DNA of 21,499 bases from Thermoflexus sp. (GCA_028276215.1 JAPYWT010000005.1:1-21499); one strand, 5' to 3'. Shown: positions 1 to 7,818, numbered from the stretch's first letter. Notes: a model not told the origin generated them from the sequence alone. A program made the numbers and translations.

Positions 1-1
1 A

Positions 2-1810
2 GAGGAGTGGCACCTGCGCAGCCAGAATCTCAGCAAGGGCACACCGACGGCCATTGCCATCGCGCATGATCAGGCAGGGACCCGAGCCTATATCGCGCTT
101 TACAGCATCGGTATCCTGCGGAGTGAAGATGGGGGAGAGACGTGGCAGATAGTCACCCAGGGACTTCCTTCCCGAGGGCTTTCCGACCTGATCGCCGATC
201 CAGATAACCCGATGACACTCTACGCCGCTACGGACGACTGGAGAGGGGTGCTCCGAAGCCAGGACGGTGGAACATCCTGGGATTTTTACGACTACGGAGG
301 GGAGATTTTCGGCTCCAGGGTATCCCGCCTGGCCTATACCCGCGCTGGCGGTGGGATTCTGATTGCAGGCCTGCTGGACGGAAGAATTCTGTTCCATCGG
401 AAAGATGCCGTTCAATGGGGAGCTGGCTTTGGATTGTCCCGAGGAGCCATTACCGCTCTGGCTGTTGCCCGCTCAGATCCGCAGTATGCATATGCAGGTA
501 CTACCCGGGGGTTTGTACTGCGTTCACAGGACGGCGGCCTCCGATGGGATGTCATGGGCCGGGTGGCCAACGCGTTTGAAATCCACGCACTTGCTGTGGC
601 TCCGGATAACCCCCTGCATCTGTTCGTGGGTGCTTACGGGAACGGAGGAGATACGATTTGGGAAAGCATAGACGGAGGAGAAACCTGGCGTATGGTAGCC
701 GGGGAGGGACTACCCCGCGTTCGGATTCGGGCATTGGTGGTCACTGGCGAACCGCCGTACCGCCTGACCGCCGCCACTACTGATGGCCTGTTCACCTCCC
801 GGGACGGGGGGACGCACTGGGAGAAGGAGCCACTGACAGCACCGCTGGCGCAGATTCAGGCTGTTGCACTGAGTGCGAAGCAATCTTCACCTTTGTATGT
901 CGCCGTGGGAGGTTCCCTGTATGTGAACGATGGCTCTCTGTACCGTCACCCCGCTGGAGAGCACTCCTGGATACTGGGCCAGGGCTTGGAGGCAGAAAGT
1001 GTTCGCGCGGTTGTGGTGGACCCGGAAAACCCACAGGTTGCTTATGCCGGTGTGCTCCTGCAGGGGAACTGGTCGGTTTTCAGAACAGAAGATGGCGGGA
1101 AAACCTGGAAACGTACGACCCCTCCGGCAATAGAACCCGTTGTGCCGGATACGTTGTCCCTCGCTATAGGTAAAAGTTCCTCCGGCCAATCGGTTTTATA
1201 CGCTGGCACAATGGGGTGTGGCATATTCCGCACCACAGATGCCGGAAAGAGTTGGGACACATTCGGGCGTGTCCGCTGCGATCAGGCTATTCAGAATATG
1301 CCGGCGGATGCCTTCTTCCTGGCTGTAGACCCTGCAAATTCTCAGCGGGTATGCGCTGCCTCAGGGCAGCAGGTCTCCTGTTCGGAAGATGGCGGTCTCT
1401 CCTGGAGACGGGCCTCCCTCGTTTTTGGAAGTCCTGTGACCGGCCTGACGGCTGATGCCATTCGTCCGGATACATTCTATCTGATCACCCAGTCCAGCGG
1501 CTTCTGGTACAGTGAGGATGGGGGACAGACCTGGCAGAGACGGGGCGAACGGGAATTAGCAGAGGCAGCATTGACGGCTATCGCCGCGTTCCCTGGGGAA
1601 GCGGGCCGCTTAGCTGTGGGCTCTACCAATGGCGGTGTCTGGGTAACCTCTGACGAGGGACTGAGCTGGCATTTCATCAGAGAGAATCTTCCTCCCGCTC
1701 AGATCACTGGCATCGCGACCTCTCAGGACCTGAAGGGTGGCCTGGTGGCCGGGACACCCATTGGACTGGCCATCTTTACACCCGGCCATTTATGGGGACC
1801 ACAACAATGA
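2..1810 (+). CDS. Asp-box (BNR/sortilin-type) beta-propeller protein, 5' end outside window
   Basis: The frame is open from base 2, so the gene begins upstream; 602 residues are visible. The first ATG in frame (212) lies inside a repeat unit and is not a credible start. The sequence shows about ten Asp-boxes of the form S/T-x-D-x-G-x-x-W (SEDGGETW, SQDGGTSW, SQDGGLRW, SIDGGETW, SRDGGTHW, TEDGGKTW, TTDAGKSW, SEDGGLSW, SEDGGQTW, TSDEGLSW), each followed by a hydrophobic strand. This is the signature of sialidase/VPS10/photosystem-stability-factor type propellers, which fold as one or two beta-propellers and are usually exported. No catalytic residues of a glycosidase are evident, so a binding or structural surface role is more likely than an enzyme. 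The TGA is followed immediately by the ATG of the next gene, suggesting translational coupling. The propeller call is firm; the function is unknown. Confidence 0.85.
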   Translation, partial: EEWHLRSQNLSKGTPTAIAIAHDQAGTRAYIALYSIGILRSEDGGETWQIVTQGLPSRGLSDLIADPDNPMTLYAATDDWRGVLRSQDGGTSWDFYDYGGEIFGSRVSRLAYTRAGGGILIAGLLDGRILFHRKDAVQWGAGFGLSRGAITALAVARSDPQYAYAGTTRGFVLRSQDGGLRWDVMGRVANAFEIHALAVAPDNPLHLFVGAYGNGGDTIWESIDGGETWRMVAGEGLPRVRIRALVVTGEPPYRLTAATTDGLFTSRDGGTHWEKEPLTAPLAQIQAVALSAKQSSPLYVAVGGSLYVNDGSLYRHPAGEHSWILGQGLEAESVRAVVVDPENPQVAYAGVLLQGNWSVFRTEDGGKTWKRTTPPAIEPVVPDTLSLAIGKSSSGQSVLYAGTMGCGIFRTTDAGKSWDTFGRVRCDQAIQNMPADAFFLAVDPANSQRVCAASGQQVSCSEDGGLSWRRASLVFGSPVTGLTADAIRPDTFYLITQSSGFWYSEDGGQTWQRRGERELAEAALTAIAAFPGEAGRLAVGSTNGGVWVTSDEGLSWHFIRENLPPAQITGIATSQDLKGGLVAGTPIGLAIFTPGHLWGPQQ

Positions 1811-2761
1811 ATGGGGGCTCCCATGCGAAGAACATGGCGGTTCGCAGGGTATCTGCTGGTTACAGGGATCGCGGCGGCAAGCCTGATTGCCTTTGCTCCT
1901 GGGCACTCTCTTTCCCTTCCGATGTTCCAGTCCGAATTGCCACCTCCGCCCAATCCCCACTTCATTGCAGCAGCCAGTGGGGGCAGGATATACTGTGGAG
2001 CGATAGGGGGAACCGTGTGGCTGGACCTGCCCCAGGGATTCACACCCGACGGAGGGGCTGAAGTCCATTGCGATCCCACCGATTCCCTGATGCAGTGGAA
2101 CCACACAAGCAGGGCCTGGGATGATCGGGGATACCTGATCAACCTCTACCCTCAGATCCGACTGGTTCAACCATTGAGCCTGATCTTTGAGTTAGACCCC
2201 ACCCGGACAGGGAACATCTGCCCGACGTGTTTCCTCGCGCGCTATTACCAGCCGGAAGGGGCCCTCTGGAAACCCCTTCTAACGGCGTACAATCCATCCA
2301 CCGGACGGGTCTCTGTGGAAATTTCTGGCTATCTTCCCCCTTCTGGGTATCCCGGCTATGCAGATCGTTTCCTGATCGCTCTGTTTATCTTGCCACCAAC
2401 CCCTCCGCCCCCGGCCCCCACGCGCACACCATCGCCAACATCTACACGGCCTCCCGCGCCCACGCCGACTTCCACACCATCGCCAACATCCACACAGCCT
2501 CCCGCACCCACGCCGACTTCCACCCCTTCACCGACATCAACACCCTCACCAGTGCCCTCGCGAACTCCTGAATGGACTGCCATCCCTACATCCATCGCAT
2601 CGGTGGAGCCCGAACAGCCCGGTACCTCTTCGGAAAAGCAAAATCATACCTCCAGGCTCTTGATGAACCTGTTATGGATCTTCGGACTCATTATCCTTCT
2701 ACTGACAACCTGGGTGATTGTGCTTCTCAAAAGACAGCACCAGAATCCACCACACAGGTGA
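1811..2761 (+). CDS. Secreted, membrane-anchored surface protein with Pro/Thr-rich linker
   Basis: The product is 316 residues from ATG 1811; ATG 1823 (MRRTWRF) is an equally plausible start and gives a more usual signal peptide. In order it has a positively charged N-terminus, a hydrophobic signal segment (about residues 11-30), an ectodomain (about 35-195) with four cysteines including a CPTC pair, a Pro/Thr/Ser linker (about 196-255) built of 16-residue repeats, and a 24-residue transmembrane helix (283-306) with a basic tail ending PPHR. The charge pattern predicts the ectodomain outside and a short tail inside. I do not recognise the ectodomain. The gene starts at the base after the propeller gene stop, so the two are probably co-translated and may act together at the cell surface. 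A TPSPTST-style linker is common in surface proteins of Chloroflexota (recall, not tested). Confidence 0.8.
   Translation: MGAPMRRTWRFAGYLLVTGIAAASLIAFAPGHSLSLPMFQSELPPPPNPHFIAAASGGRIYCGAIGGTVWLDLPQGFTPDGGAEVHCDPTDSLMQWNHTSRAWDDRGYLINLYPQIRLVQPLSLIFELDPTRTGNICPTCFLARYYQPEGALWKPLLTAYNPSTGRVSVEISGYLPPSGYPGYADRFLIALFILPPTPPPPAPTRTPSPTSTRPPAPTPTSTPSPTSTQPPAPTPTSTPSPTSTPSPVPSRTPEWTAIPTSIASVEPEQPGTSSEKQNHTSRLLMNLLWIFGLIILLLTTWVIVLLKRQHQNPPHR
2426..2569 (+). repeat. 48-bp in-frame tandem repeat (Pro/Thr linker)
   Basis: There are three copies of a 16-codon unit, at 2426-2473, 2474-2521 and 2522-2569. The first two encode TPSPTSTRPPAPTPTS and the same with Q for R; the third is diverged after TPSPTSTPSP. 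Because the unit is a multiple of three, copy number can change without breaking the reading frame. The region encodes the extended stalk between the ectodomain and the membrane anchor. Confidence 0.85.
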
Positions 2762-2824
2762 TTGGGCAGATTGGACCCGTGGATAACACACGTATTGACT
2801 GCGCTGAAGTGAGAGGTATGCCTC

Positions 2825-4570
2825 ATGGACCCCTTTGACATCTTTGAGCAGCAGGCCGAGGCCTTCCTGCAGCGCCTGGGCCGGGAGCATCCCCGTTACC
2901 CCGAAGCGCTGACACTCCGAACCCGCCTGCGGGAAAATATCGCCCAGGCCCGTCTCTACGGCGATACCGAGACCCGCCGGGCGGACCGGGCCCAGGTCCT
3001 GGATGCACTCAACCGGCTGTCTCTGGAAACGCTGGGTCTGGCTCTCCCGGACCTGCCCGACAAGTTGCTATCACCAGCGCTCTCCGACAAACGGGGCGTC
3101 CAGGTGGGTGGAGATGTGGTAGGCAGCGTCATCATCACCGGCGACGGCAACGTCGTCCGCATTTCCCCCACCAGCCCACCCCCTGCTCCTGCCCAGACCC
3201 GGCCCAAACGCGGCCCTCTCCCTCTGGCGCGCGCCCAGGTCCGCATCTACGCCGCCGACGGGGAGCGGATCGTCGGCTCGGGGTTCCTGGCGGGGGAGCG
3301 GGAGGTGCTCACCTGCGCCCACGTGGTGACCCTCGCCCTGGGCCTGCTCGACGATACGCCGGAACCGCCGCCCGGCCAGGTCTCCCTGGACTTCCCCCTC
3401 CTGGCCCCAGACCAATACCTGGCCGCGCGGGTGGCCCACTGGCGCCCCCGGGACGACATCGCCGTCCTGGAACTGGCATCCGCTCCGCCCCCTGGCGCCG
3501 AACCGGCCCCGCTGGTGGAGGGCGGCGACCTCTGGGGCCACCCCTTCCGCGCCTTCGGCTTCCCGGCCGGGCATCCGGAGGGCGTCTGGGCCAGCGGCGT
3601 GGTGCGCGGCCCCACCACCCCTGGCTGGCTCCAGATTGAAGACACCAAAGAGACCGGCTACCGGGTGCAGCCGGGCTTCAGCGGCGCGCCGGTCTGGGAC
3701 GACAACCTGGGCGGCGTGGTAGGCATGGTCGCCGCCGCCGAAGGCGATCCCTCGGTGCGGGCCGCGTTCATCATCCCTGCCGCCCTGCTCTCAAAAATCG
3801 TGCAACCCGCAACACGCCGCACGCTGCACGCCACACACCCCCTGCCCTCCAATCCCTTCACCGACATCCTGGCAATCCAGGACCCGGCCCGTTTCATCGG
3901 GCGAGAGCGTTTGCTGGAGCGAGTGCTCCAGTGGCTTCAGGCGGGCTCCGTCGCCCTCGTCGGGGAGCGCAAGATCGGCAAGTCCTCCGTCCTCTGGCAA
4001 TTGAAACAGCGATTGGAACAGGAGGCTCCCATCCTCTTCTGGGATTTCTTTGAACCCATTTCGGCCCGGCAACTCCTCTGGAAGGCCATTGCCCAACTGG
4101 GCAGAAGCGGCGAAACCTGGGAGGACTTCCAGACCGCGCTGCGGGGCCGGCGGGTGGTCTTACTGCTGGACGAACTGGACCTGGCCCTGGAGCGGGGCTT
4201 TGACCTGGATATGCTGCGGGGATGCCGGGCCCTCTGCCAGCGGGAACCGGGCTTCCGGCTGATCACGGCCAGCCGTGTGCTGCCAAAGGACATCTTCCCC
4301 CGGCCGGAGAGAGGTTCCACACCCTGGGACTTCCTCCAGGTTCTGGAAGTGGGCCCCTTCACCGAGGAAGAGGCCCAGCGCCTGCTGGACCACCCCTGGG
4401 CGCCGGAGGCCCTCCCGTTTGACCCGGCGACCTGCCGGGAACTCATCGCCCTTTCCGGATGGCACCCCTACCGGCTGCAGCGGGCCGCCCACCACCGCTA
4501 CGAGGCCCTGGCCGACCCCGATTATGACTGGCGAGCCGGGTATGAGAGGGATATGGAGGCATGGGAATGA
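2825..4570 (+). CDS. Effector-associated domain / trypsin-like protease / P-loop ATPase fusion
   Basis: The product is 581 residues. ATG 2825 is preceded by AGAGG (2812-2816) at 8 nt spacing. Residues about 25-80 form a helical segment (RLRENIAQARLYGDTETRR...) resembling an effector-associated domain of bacterial conflict proteins. Residues about 90-108 hold a VGGDVVGSVIITGDGN linker. Residues about 135-335 are a trypsin-like protease with His166 (TCAHVV), Asp211 (DDIAVLEL) and Ser286 (GFSGAP), so the triad looks intact. Residues about 345-581 are an ATPase: FIGRERLLERV entry motif, Walker A GERKIGKSS from residue 380 and Walker B LLLDELD with Asp449/Glu450. No signal peptide or membrane segment is seen, so it is probably cytosolic. 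The family plan suggests an infection- or stress-sensing switch in which ATPase state controls proteolysis; target and trigger are unknown. The stop overlaps ATG 4567 of the next reading frame as ATGA. Confidence 0.85.
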   Translation: MDPFDIFEQQAEAFLQRLGREHPRYPEALTLRTRLRENIAQARLYGDTETRRADRAQVLDALNRLSLETLGLALPDLPDKLLSPALSDKRGVQVGGDVVGSVIITGDGNVVRISPTSPPPAPAQTRPKRGPLPLARAQVRIYAADGERIVGSGFLAGEREVLTCAHVVTLALGLLDDTPEPPPGQVSLDFPLLAPDQYLAARVAHWRPRDDIAVLELASAPPPGAEPAPLVEGGDLWGHPFRAFGFPAGHPEGVWASGVVRGPTTPGWLQIEDTKETGYRVQPGFSGAPVWDDNLGGVVGMVAAAEGDPSVRAAFIIPAALLSKIVQPATRRTLHATHPLPSNPFTDILAIQDPARFIGRERLLERVLQWLQAGSVALVGERKIGKSSVLWQLKQRLEQEAPILFWDFFEPISARQLLWKAIAQLGRSGETWEDFQTALRGRRVVLLLDELDLALERGFDLDMLRGCRALCQREPGFRLITASRVLPKDIFPRPERGSTPWDFLQVLEVGPFTEEEAQRLLDHPWAPEALPFDPATCRELIALSGWHPYRLQRAAHHRYEALADPDYDWRAGYERDMEAWE

Positions 4571-4651
4571 AAGAGGAACGCCCGCAGAACGAGGAACATC
4601 CTGCCGCTCTTCCCCTTCCCGGAGGGCAGAGGGAGGAAGCCAGGGGGAAGG

Positions 4652-5875
4652 GTGAGAAGGCCTCCCCCTCCCCTCGCCCGCCCCACGGGCAGAGTGAGGG
4701 GGGCTGGGGGAAGGAGGAGACCTCCCCCTCCCCTCGCCCGCCCCACGGGCAGAGTGAGGGGGGCTGGGGGAAGGAGGAGACCTCCCCCTCCCCTCGCCTG
4801 CCCCACGGGCAGAGTGAGGGGGGCTGGGGGAAGGAGGAGACCTCCCCCTCCCCTCGCCTGCCCCACGGGCAGAGTGAGGGGGGCTGGGGGAAGGAGGAGA
4901 CCTCCCCCTCCCCTCGCCCGCCCCACGGGCAGAGTGAGGGGGGCTGGGGGGAGGGGTGAGGGCCCTGTCCCCCGCCTGAACCTGGCCCCCAAATTGAAAC
5001 GCCCCCTCCAGCCCTGGAACCCGCTGGACTACCTGCGGCTCCTCTACTGGGTCTTCTTCTTCCCCCAGGCGCTCCGCTGGTACGTGGAGACCTTCGCGGA
5101 CCCCCTGCTGAAAGAAGCAAAAGACCGCGCAATAGTCCGACTCCTTCAAAAAGATCGCGCAGGACGAAATCTGGTGTATATGGGAATTTTCTTCGTCCTG
5201 CTGGTATCTTTGTTGATGGGCATCGGACTTCAGCAAGTGGCAACCCTCGGTTGGGACAGCATAGCATTTGCAGTAGTCAGTGGCTTAATGGTTTCCTGTT
5301 CCATAGGCATAATGTTTAGCCTCGTGCTTGGTAGAATTTTTGACGCAGCGGTTGGTTTGGCATCCGGCATTGCGCTGGGGATAGCCACTGGCGAAGTCAC
5401 AGTGGTAACCGTTCTTTCAACCTTCCTCACAACGCCCGCCGCGGTCCTGGCTTTAATATTTGGCTTTGGCCTCGGCCTGATAATCAGCATAGCCATGACC
5501 CTGGTGGTGAGCGCGGCGCTTCCTGAAGAGGCTTCATCTGTCTTACGGGGAGTCAAGATCTTCACAGTGATCTTTAGTATCGGGTTGGGTATCGTTGTCA
5601 ATTACGCGCTGGGCTGGATAGCCGGCCTGATTTCTATTGCTGCCTGTATTTTTGGAGCCTTTCGTCTGCCCGAAGCCATATTGACGGCTATTCCTATGGC
5701 CATTGTGGGACCAAAGATAGGTGTTCATCATTTGACTGCAATCCCACTCCCTGGGATACAGGAATCTTCAATGCAGATCAAATTCTGGCTTACACCCTCC
5801 AATACACTTCTATCGCGAAAGCAATCACCGTATGGCTGGAAGAAATACCCGATGATAAACTCCTGCAATCCGTAA
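4652..5875 (+). CDS. Multi-pass membrane half of a split membrane-ATPase conflict protein
   Basis: The frame is open from GTG 4652 (407 residues), but the first hundred or so residues are translated 60-bp repeat and probably not native. Protein-like sequence starts near TTG 4994 (MKRPLQPWNPLDYLRLLYW). GTG 4934 is another possible start, so the start is uncertain. From about 5038 to 5700 there are roughly six to seven hydrophobic segments (for example LVYMGIFFVLLVSLLMG, and long Gly/Ala/Ile/Val helices at 5258-5340, 5349-5420, 5437-5520 and 5551-5660), so it should be an integral inner-membrane protein. The frame loses its protein-like character after IPLPGI (about 5758) and stops at 5875, while the -1 frame continues sensibly into the ATPase gene at 5881-7593. 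I infer that both were one gene: an N-terminal membrane module and a C-terminal ATPase. Base composition is clearly more AT-rich from about 5110 onward. Confidence 0.6.
   Translation: MRRPPPPLARPTGRVRGAGGRRRPPPPLARPTGRVRGAGGRRRPPPPLACPTGRVRGAGGRRRPPPPLACPTGRVRGAGGRRRPPPPLARPTGRVRGAGGRGEGPVPRLNLAPKLKRPLQPWNPLDYLRLLYWVFFFPQALRWYVETFADPLLKEAKDRAIVRLLQKDRAGRNLVYMGIFFVLLVSLLMGIGLQQVATLGWDSIAFAVVSGLMVSCSIGIMFSLVLGRIFDAAVGLASGIALGIATGEVTVVTVLSTFLTTPAAVLALIFGFGLGLIISIAMTLVVSAALPEEASSVLRGVKIFTVIFSIGLGIVVNYALGWIAGLISIAACIFGAFRLPEAILTAIPMAIVGPKIGVHHLTAIPLPGIQESSMQIKFWLTPSNTLLSRKQSPYGWKKYPMINSCNP
4661..4960 (+). repeat. Five-copy 60-bp tandem repeat, pyrimidine half / purine half
   Basis: Copies start at 4661, 4721, 4781, 4841 and 4901. 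They are nearly identical apart from CCCG or CCTG at one spot, and the last is altered at its end. A degenerate unit lies upstream at about 4610-4660. Each unit has a C/T-rich left half (CCTCCCCCTCCCCTCGCC) and a G-rich right half (GTGAGGGGGGCTGGGGG...) that can pair, so each copy is an imperfect hairpin. Every copy is open in two + frames and carries an in-frame GTG. The repeat therefore blurs the start of the downstream membrane-protein gene. There is no spacer diversity, so this is not CRISPR. Confidence 0.9.
5750..5770 (+). other. Probable frameshift joining the membrane and ATPase halves
   Basis: Upstream, codons start at positions congruent to 2 mod 3 and encode IPLPGI at 5741-5758. Downstream, the frame congruent to 1 mod 3 gives protein-like FNADQILAYTLQYTSIAK (about 5767-5820) and runs directly through TTG 5881 into the ATPase with no stop. 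The shift is equivalent to losing one base. No X-XXY-YYZ slippery heptamer is visible, so mutation or an assembly error is likelier than programmed frameshifting. Confidence 0.65.
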
Positions 5876-5880
5876 ACAGA

Positions 5881-7593
5881 TTGGTTGATAATGCCTTTGG
5901 TTCTCACTTGTTTAACATCCTTGTACCCGAATTGAAGGGAATAGAACCGGAAGATGTAGTCTCCTCTAAAATCTCATCACCTCGTGCCGTATGTTGGGGG
6001 TTCTGGTGTATCAGCAATAAAGAGTTGGAGAAAGCAGCCCAGGCATTTTCCCGAGTTCGTCATATTCCCTATGGGGACGAAATGTACGGTATCTCCAGGT
6101 CTCTTCATGAGGCGTTTAAAGCAGCATCCCCCAGGGAGTTTATCGATTGGATTCAAATAGCAAAAGACCATCTCTCTTTGCCAGGCCCCTACTTGCATCC
6201 GGAAACGATGAACGCTCTGCAAAAACTTTTGGAAGTCGCCGGGGAAGTACATACGGCTCTTCACGCAGTCAGTCCCGCGCTGCGCTCCTCTGCTGTGGGG
6301 CGGGCTGTTAGTATCTTGACTTCCCTGAGCAGTACGGCTGAGAACTGCGAACCGCCAGAGGCTCCGATTATCGGTGCTATCGCCACCCGCTGGCGGGAGG
6401 TCCTGGCCCGCTGGGGTGGAGAGATTGGCGAGGAAGTCCTTCTCCGCCCGGTGGAGAACCCCTTCTTGGAGGGGGCCAGCGGCCGCCCGGTGCGGAAGAC
6501 CTTCGTCGGTCGGAGCGGGGTGCTGGAAAGACTGGAGCGCTGGTGGGCCGGCCCCCCGGATACCCCTCTCCCCGTCCTCATCCTCTACGGCCACCGGCGG
6601 ATGGGCAAGTCCTCCGTCCTCTTGCAGTTGCAGGAAAAGCGGCCGCCGAACATTCTGGTCGCTCCCACCGATATGCAGGACCTCATCGCCGCCGACCATA
6701 CCGGCCAACTCCTCCAAAAGTTCGCCGGGGCCATCCACGCGGCGGCCCAGGAGGCGGGCCTGGACCCAGGCCCCCTTCCCGCCGACGCCGACTATGCCAC
6801 CTTCGGGCAGGCCACGGGCACCCTCAACCGCCTCCTGGAACGGCTGGACCCGCAGATGGCGGGCCGCCGCCTGGTGCTGACGGTGGACGAGTACGAACTG
6901 GCGGAGGAGAAGATCGAGGCCGGAAAGTTTGACCCGGATTTTCTGCGCTACCTGCGGGCTGCACTGGGACGGCATCTCTGGCTGAACCTCATCCTGGCAG
7001 GGCGTCAGCGACTGGAGGAGGAACTGCGCCACTACCACGCCGTCTTCTACGGGAGCGCGGAGCCGGTCAAGGTCACTTTCTTGAGCCGGGACGAGGCCGT
7101 CTGGCTCATCCGCCGCCCCACGGATGACTTCGCGCTGGATATGGAGGAACCGCTGGCGGAGGAGATTTACCGTCTGACCGGTGGGCAACCCTACCTGATC
7201 CAGCGGCTCTGCTACGAACTGGTGGAGCGCTGGAACGAGCGTTTCCGGCGGGAAGGACGAAATACCCCCCGCCGGGTGACGGTGGAGGACTTGAGGGCCA
7301 TGCTCACTCCCGAATTCTTCCGGGAGTTCTTCCTGGCCGCCGAGTACTATTTCAGCGGCGTCTGGGAGGAGGCCGGCCCCGATGGCCAGCGCATCCTGCA
7401 GGCCTTTGCAGGATCGGAACCGGCGGTCCGTTCGCGCCAGGACCTGATTCGGGCGACCGGATTGGACCCGGAGGCCGGAGAGAAGGCCTTCCAGACCCTG
7501 ATCCACCACGACCTGGTGAAGGAGATGGCAGAAGGGATACGGCTTTCAGTTCCCCTGATGGCCTGGTGGCTGCGCCTGGCGCCTTACAGGTAA
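5881..7593 (+). CDS. P-loop ATPase half of the split membrane-ATPase protein
   Basis: The product is 570 residues from TTG 5881. No Shine-Dalgarno site is visible and the frame is open upstream to 5524, so this start is only formal. Residues 1 to about 170 are helical and unrecognised. The ATPase follows: entry motif NPFLEG...FVGRSGVLERL, Walker A GHRRMGKSS from residue 237, Walker B LVLTVDEYEL with Asp336/Glu337, and a C-terminal helical part with TGGQPYLIQRLCYELVERWN near residue 433, a motif typical of the archaeal-ATPase/STAND-like group. It shares the NPF...(F)(I/V)GR and GKSSVL-QL features with the ATPase of the protease fusion at 2825-4570, so the two are paralogous modules. If the upstream frameshift is real, this half might be made only by weak reinitiation. 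If it is an error, the true gene is about 870 or more residues with an N-terminal membrane domain. Confidence 0.75.
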   Translation: MVDNAFGSHLFNILVPELKGIEPEDVVSSKISSPRAVCWGFWCISNKELEKAAQAFSRVRHIPYGDEMYGISRSLHEAFKAASPREFIDWIQIAKDHLSLPGPYLHPETMNALQKLLEVAGEVHTALHAVSPALRSSAVGRAVSILTSLSSTAENCEPPEAPIIGAIATRWREVLARWGGEIGEEVLLRPVENPFLEGASGRPVRKTFVGRSGVLERLERWWAGPPDTPLPVLILYGHRRMGKSSVLLQLQEKRPPNILVAPTDMQDLIAADHTGQLLQKFAGAIHAAAQEAGLDPGPLPADADYATFGQATGTLNRLLERLDPQMAGRRLVLTVDEYELAEEKIEAGKFDPDFLRYLRAALGRHLWLNLILAGRQRLEEELRHYHAVFYGSAEPVKVTFLSRDEAVWLIRRPTDDFALDMEEPLAEEIYRLTGGQPYLIQRLCYELVERWNERFRREGRNTPRRVTVEDLRAMLTPEFFREFFLAAEYYFSGVWEEAGPDGQRILQAFAGSEPAVRSRQDLIRATGLDPEAGEKAFQTLIHHDLVKEMAEGIRLSVPLMAWWLRLAPYR

Positions 7594-7603
7594 AAAGCGC
7601 TGG

Positions 7604-7710
7604 GACCTGCTGGTGCCGCGCAGGTTGGACACGACCACGACCTGAATCTCCCCGTTCCGGGCATCCTCCATCATCCGTTCCGGACCGGAACGCTGGCTGC
7701 TGTTGCCGGG
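7604..7710 (-). pseudogene. Serine recombinase (resolvase) fragment, decayed
   Basis: On the minus strand this stretch reads QRSGPERMMEDARNGEIQ followed by VVVVSNLRGTSRS. That matches the serine-recombinase pattern RPgl-rml-dAr-G-iDvVvV-kLdRlsRS in order and spacing. Only about 35 codons are convincing: the catalytic Ser segment, the helix-turn-helix and everything past SRS are absent, and the frame runs into the antisense of the ATPase 3' end. It appears to be a relic of a mobile element left just upstream of the defence cassette. The match is by eye and short, so the call is moderate. Confidence 0.45.
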
Positions 7711-7720
7711 GATTGATCGC

Positions 7721-7748
7721 GTTTCACGTTTCACGTTTCACGTTTCAC
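7721..7748 (+). repeat. Four tandem GTTTCAC heptamers
   Basis: Four exact, contiguous 7-bp units occupy 7721-7748, followed by GT. They lie just upstream of the promoter for the BrxF-like gene. The unit length matches the CCCTGCG heptamer array at 15994-16106. Confidence 0.95.
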
Positions 7749-7764
7749 GTCCTATATCCCCCAA

Positions 7765-7792
7765 TTGCCAACAGCCCGAATTGGGCTATACT
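7765..7792 (+). promoter_or_regulatory. Probable sigma70-type promoter of the defence cassette
   Basis: TTGCCA (7765-7770) and TATACT (7787-7792) are separated by 16 bp, close to the TTGACA/TATAAT consensus. The spacing and the -10 match the promoter at 21001-21028. Transcription would start near 7799 and leave a leader of about 200 nt before the BrxF-like gene. The GCCC-GAATT-GGGC dyad in the spacer (7774-7786) could be an operator or chance. Confidence 0.5.
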
Positions 7793-7818
7793 GATCGGCA
7801 GTACGGGGAAACAAAAAC

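Noticed and set aside
2818..2838. Six-codon upstream reading frame (MPHGPL)
   Set aside because: It overlaps the start of the protease-ATPase gene, but the Shine-Dalgarno spacing fits ATG 2825 better and nothing indicates regulation.
4561..4959. Separate 132-aa gene starting at ATG 4561 or 4567
   Set aside because: Most of it is the translated 60-bp repeat; it has no conserved-looking sequence. The ATGA overlap is noted as a finding but does not by itself make a gene.
4661..4960. CRISPR array
   Set aside because: The 60-bp units are directly contiguous and identical throughout, with no variable spacers and no cas genes nearby.
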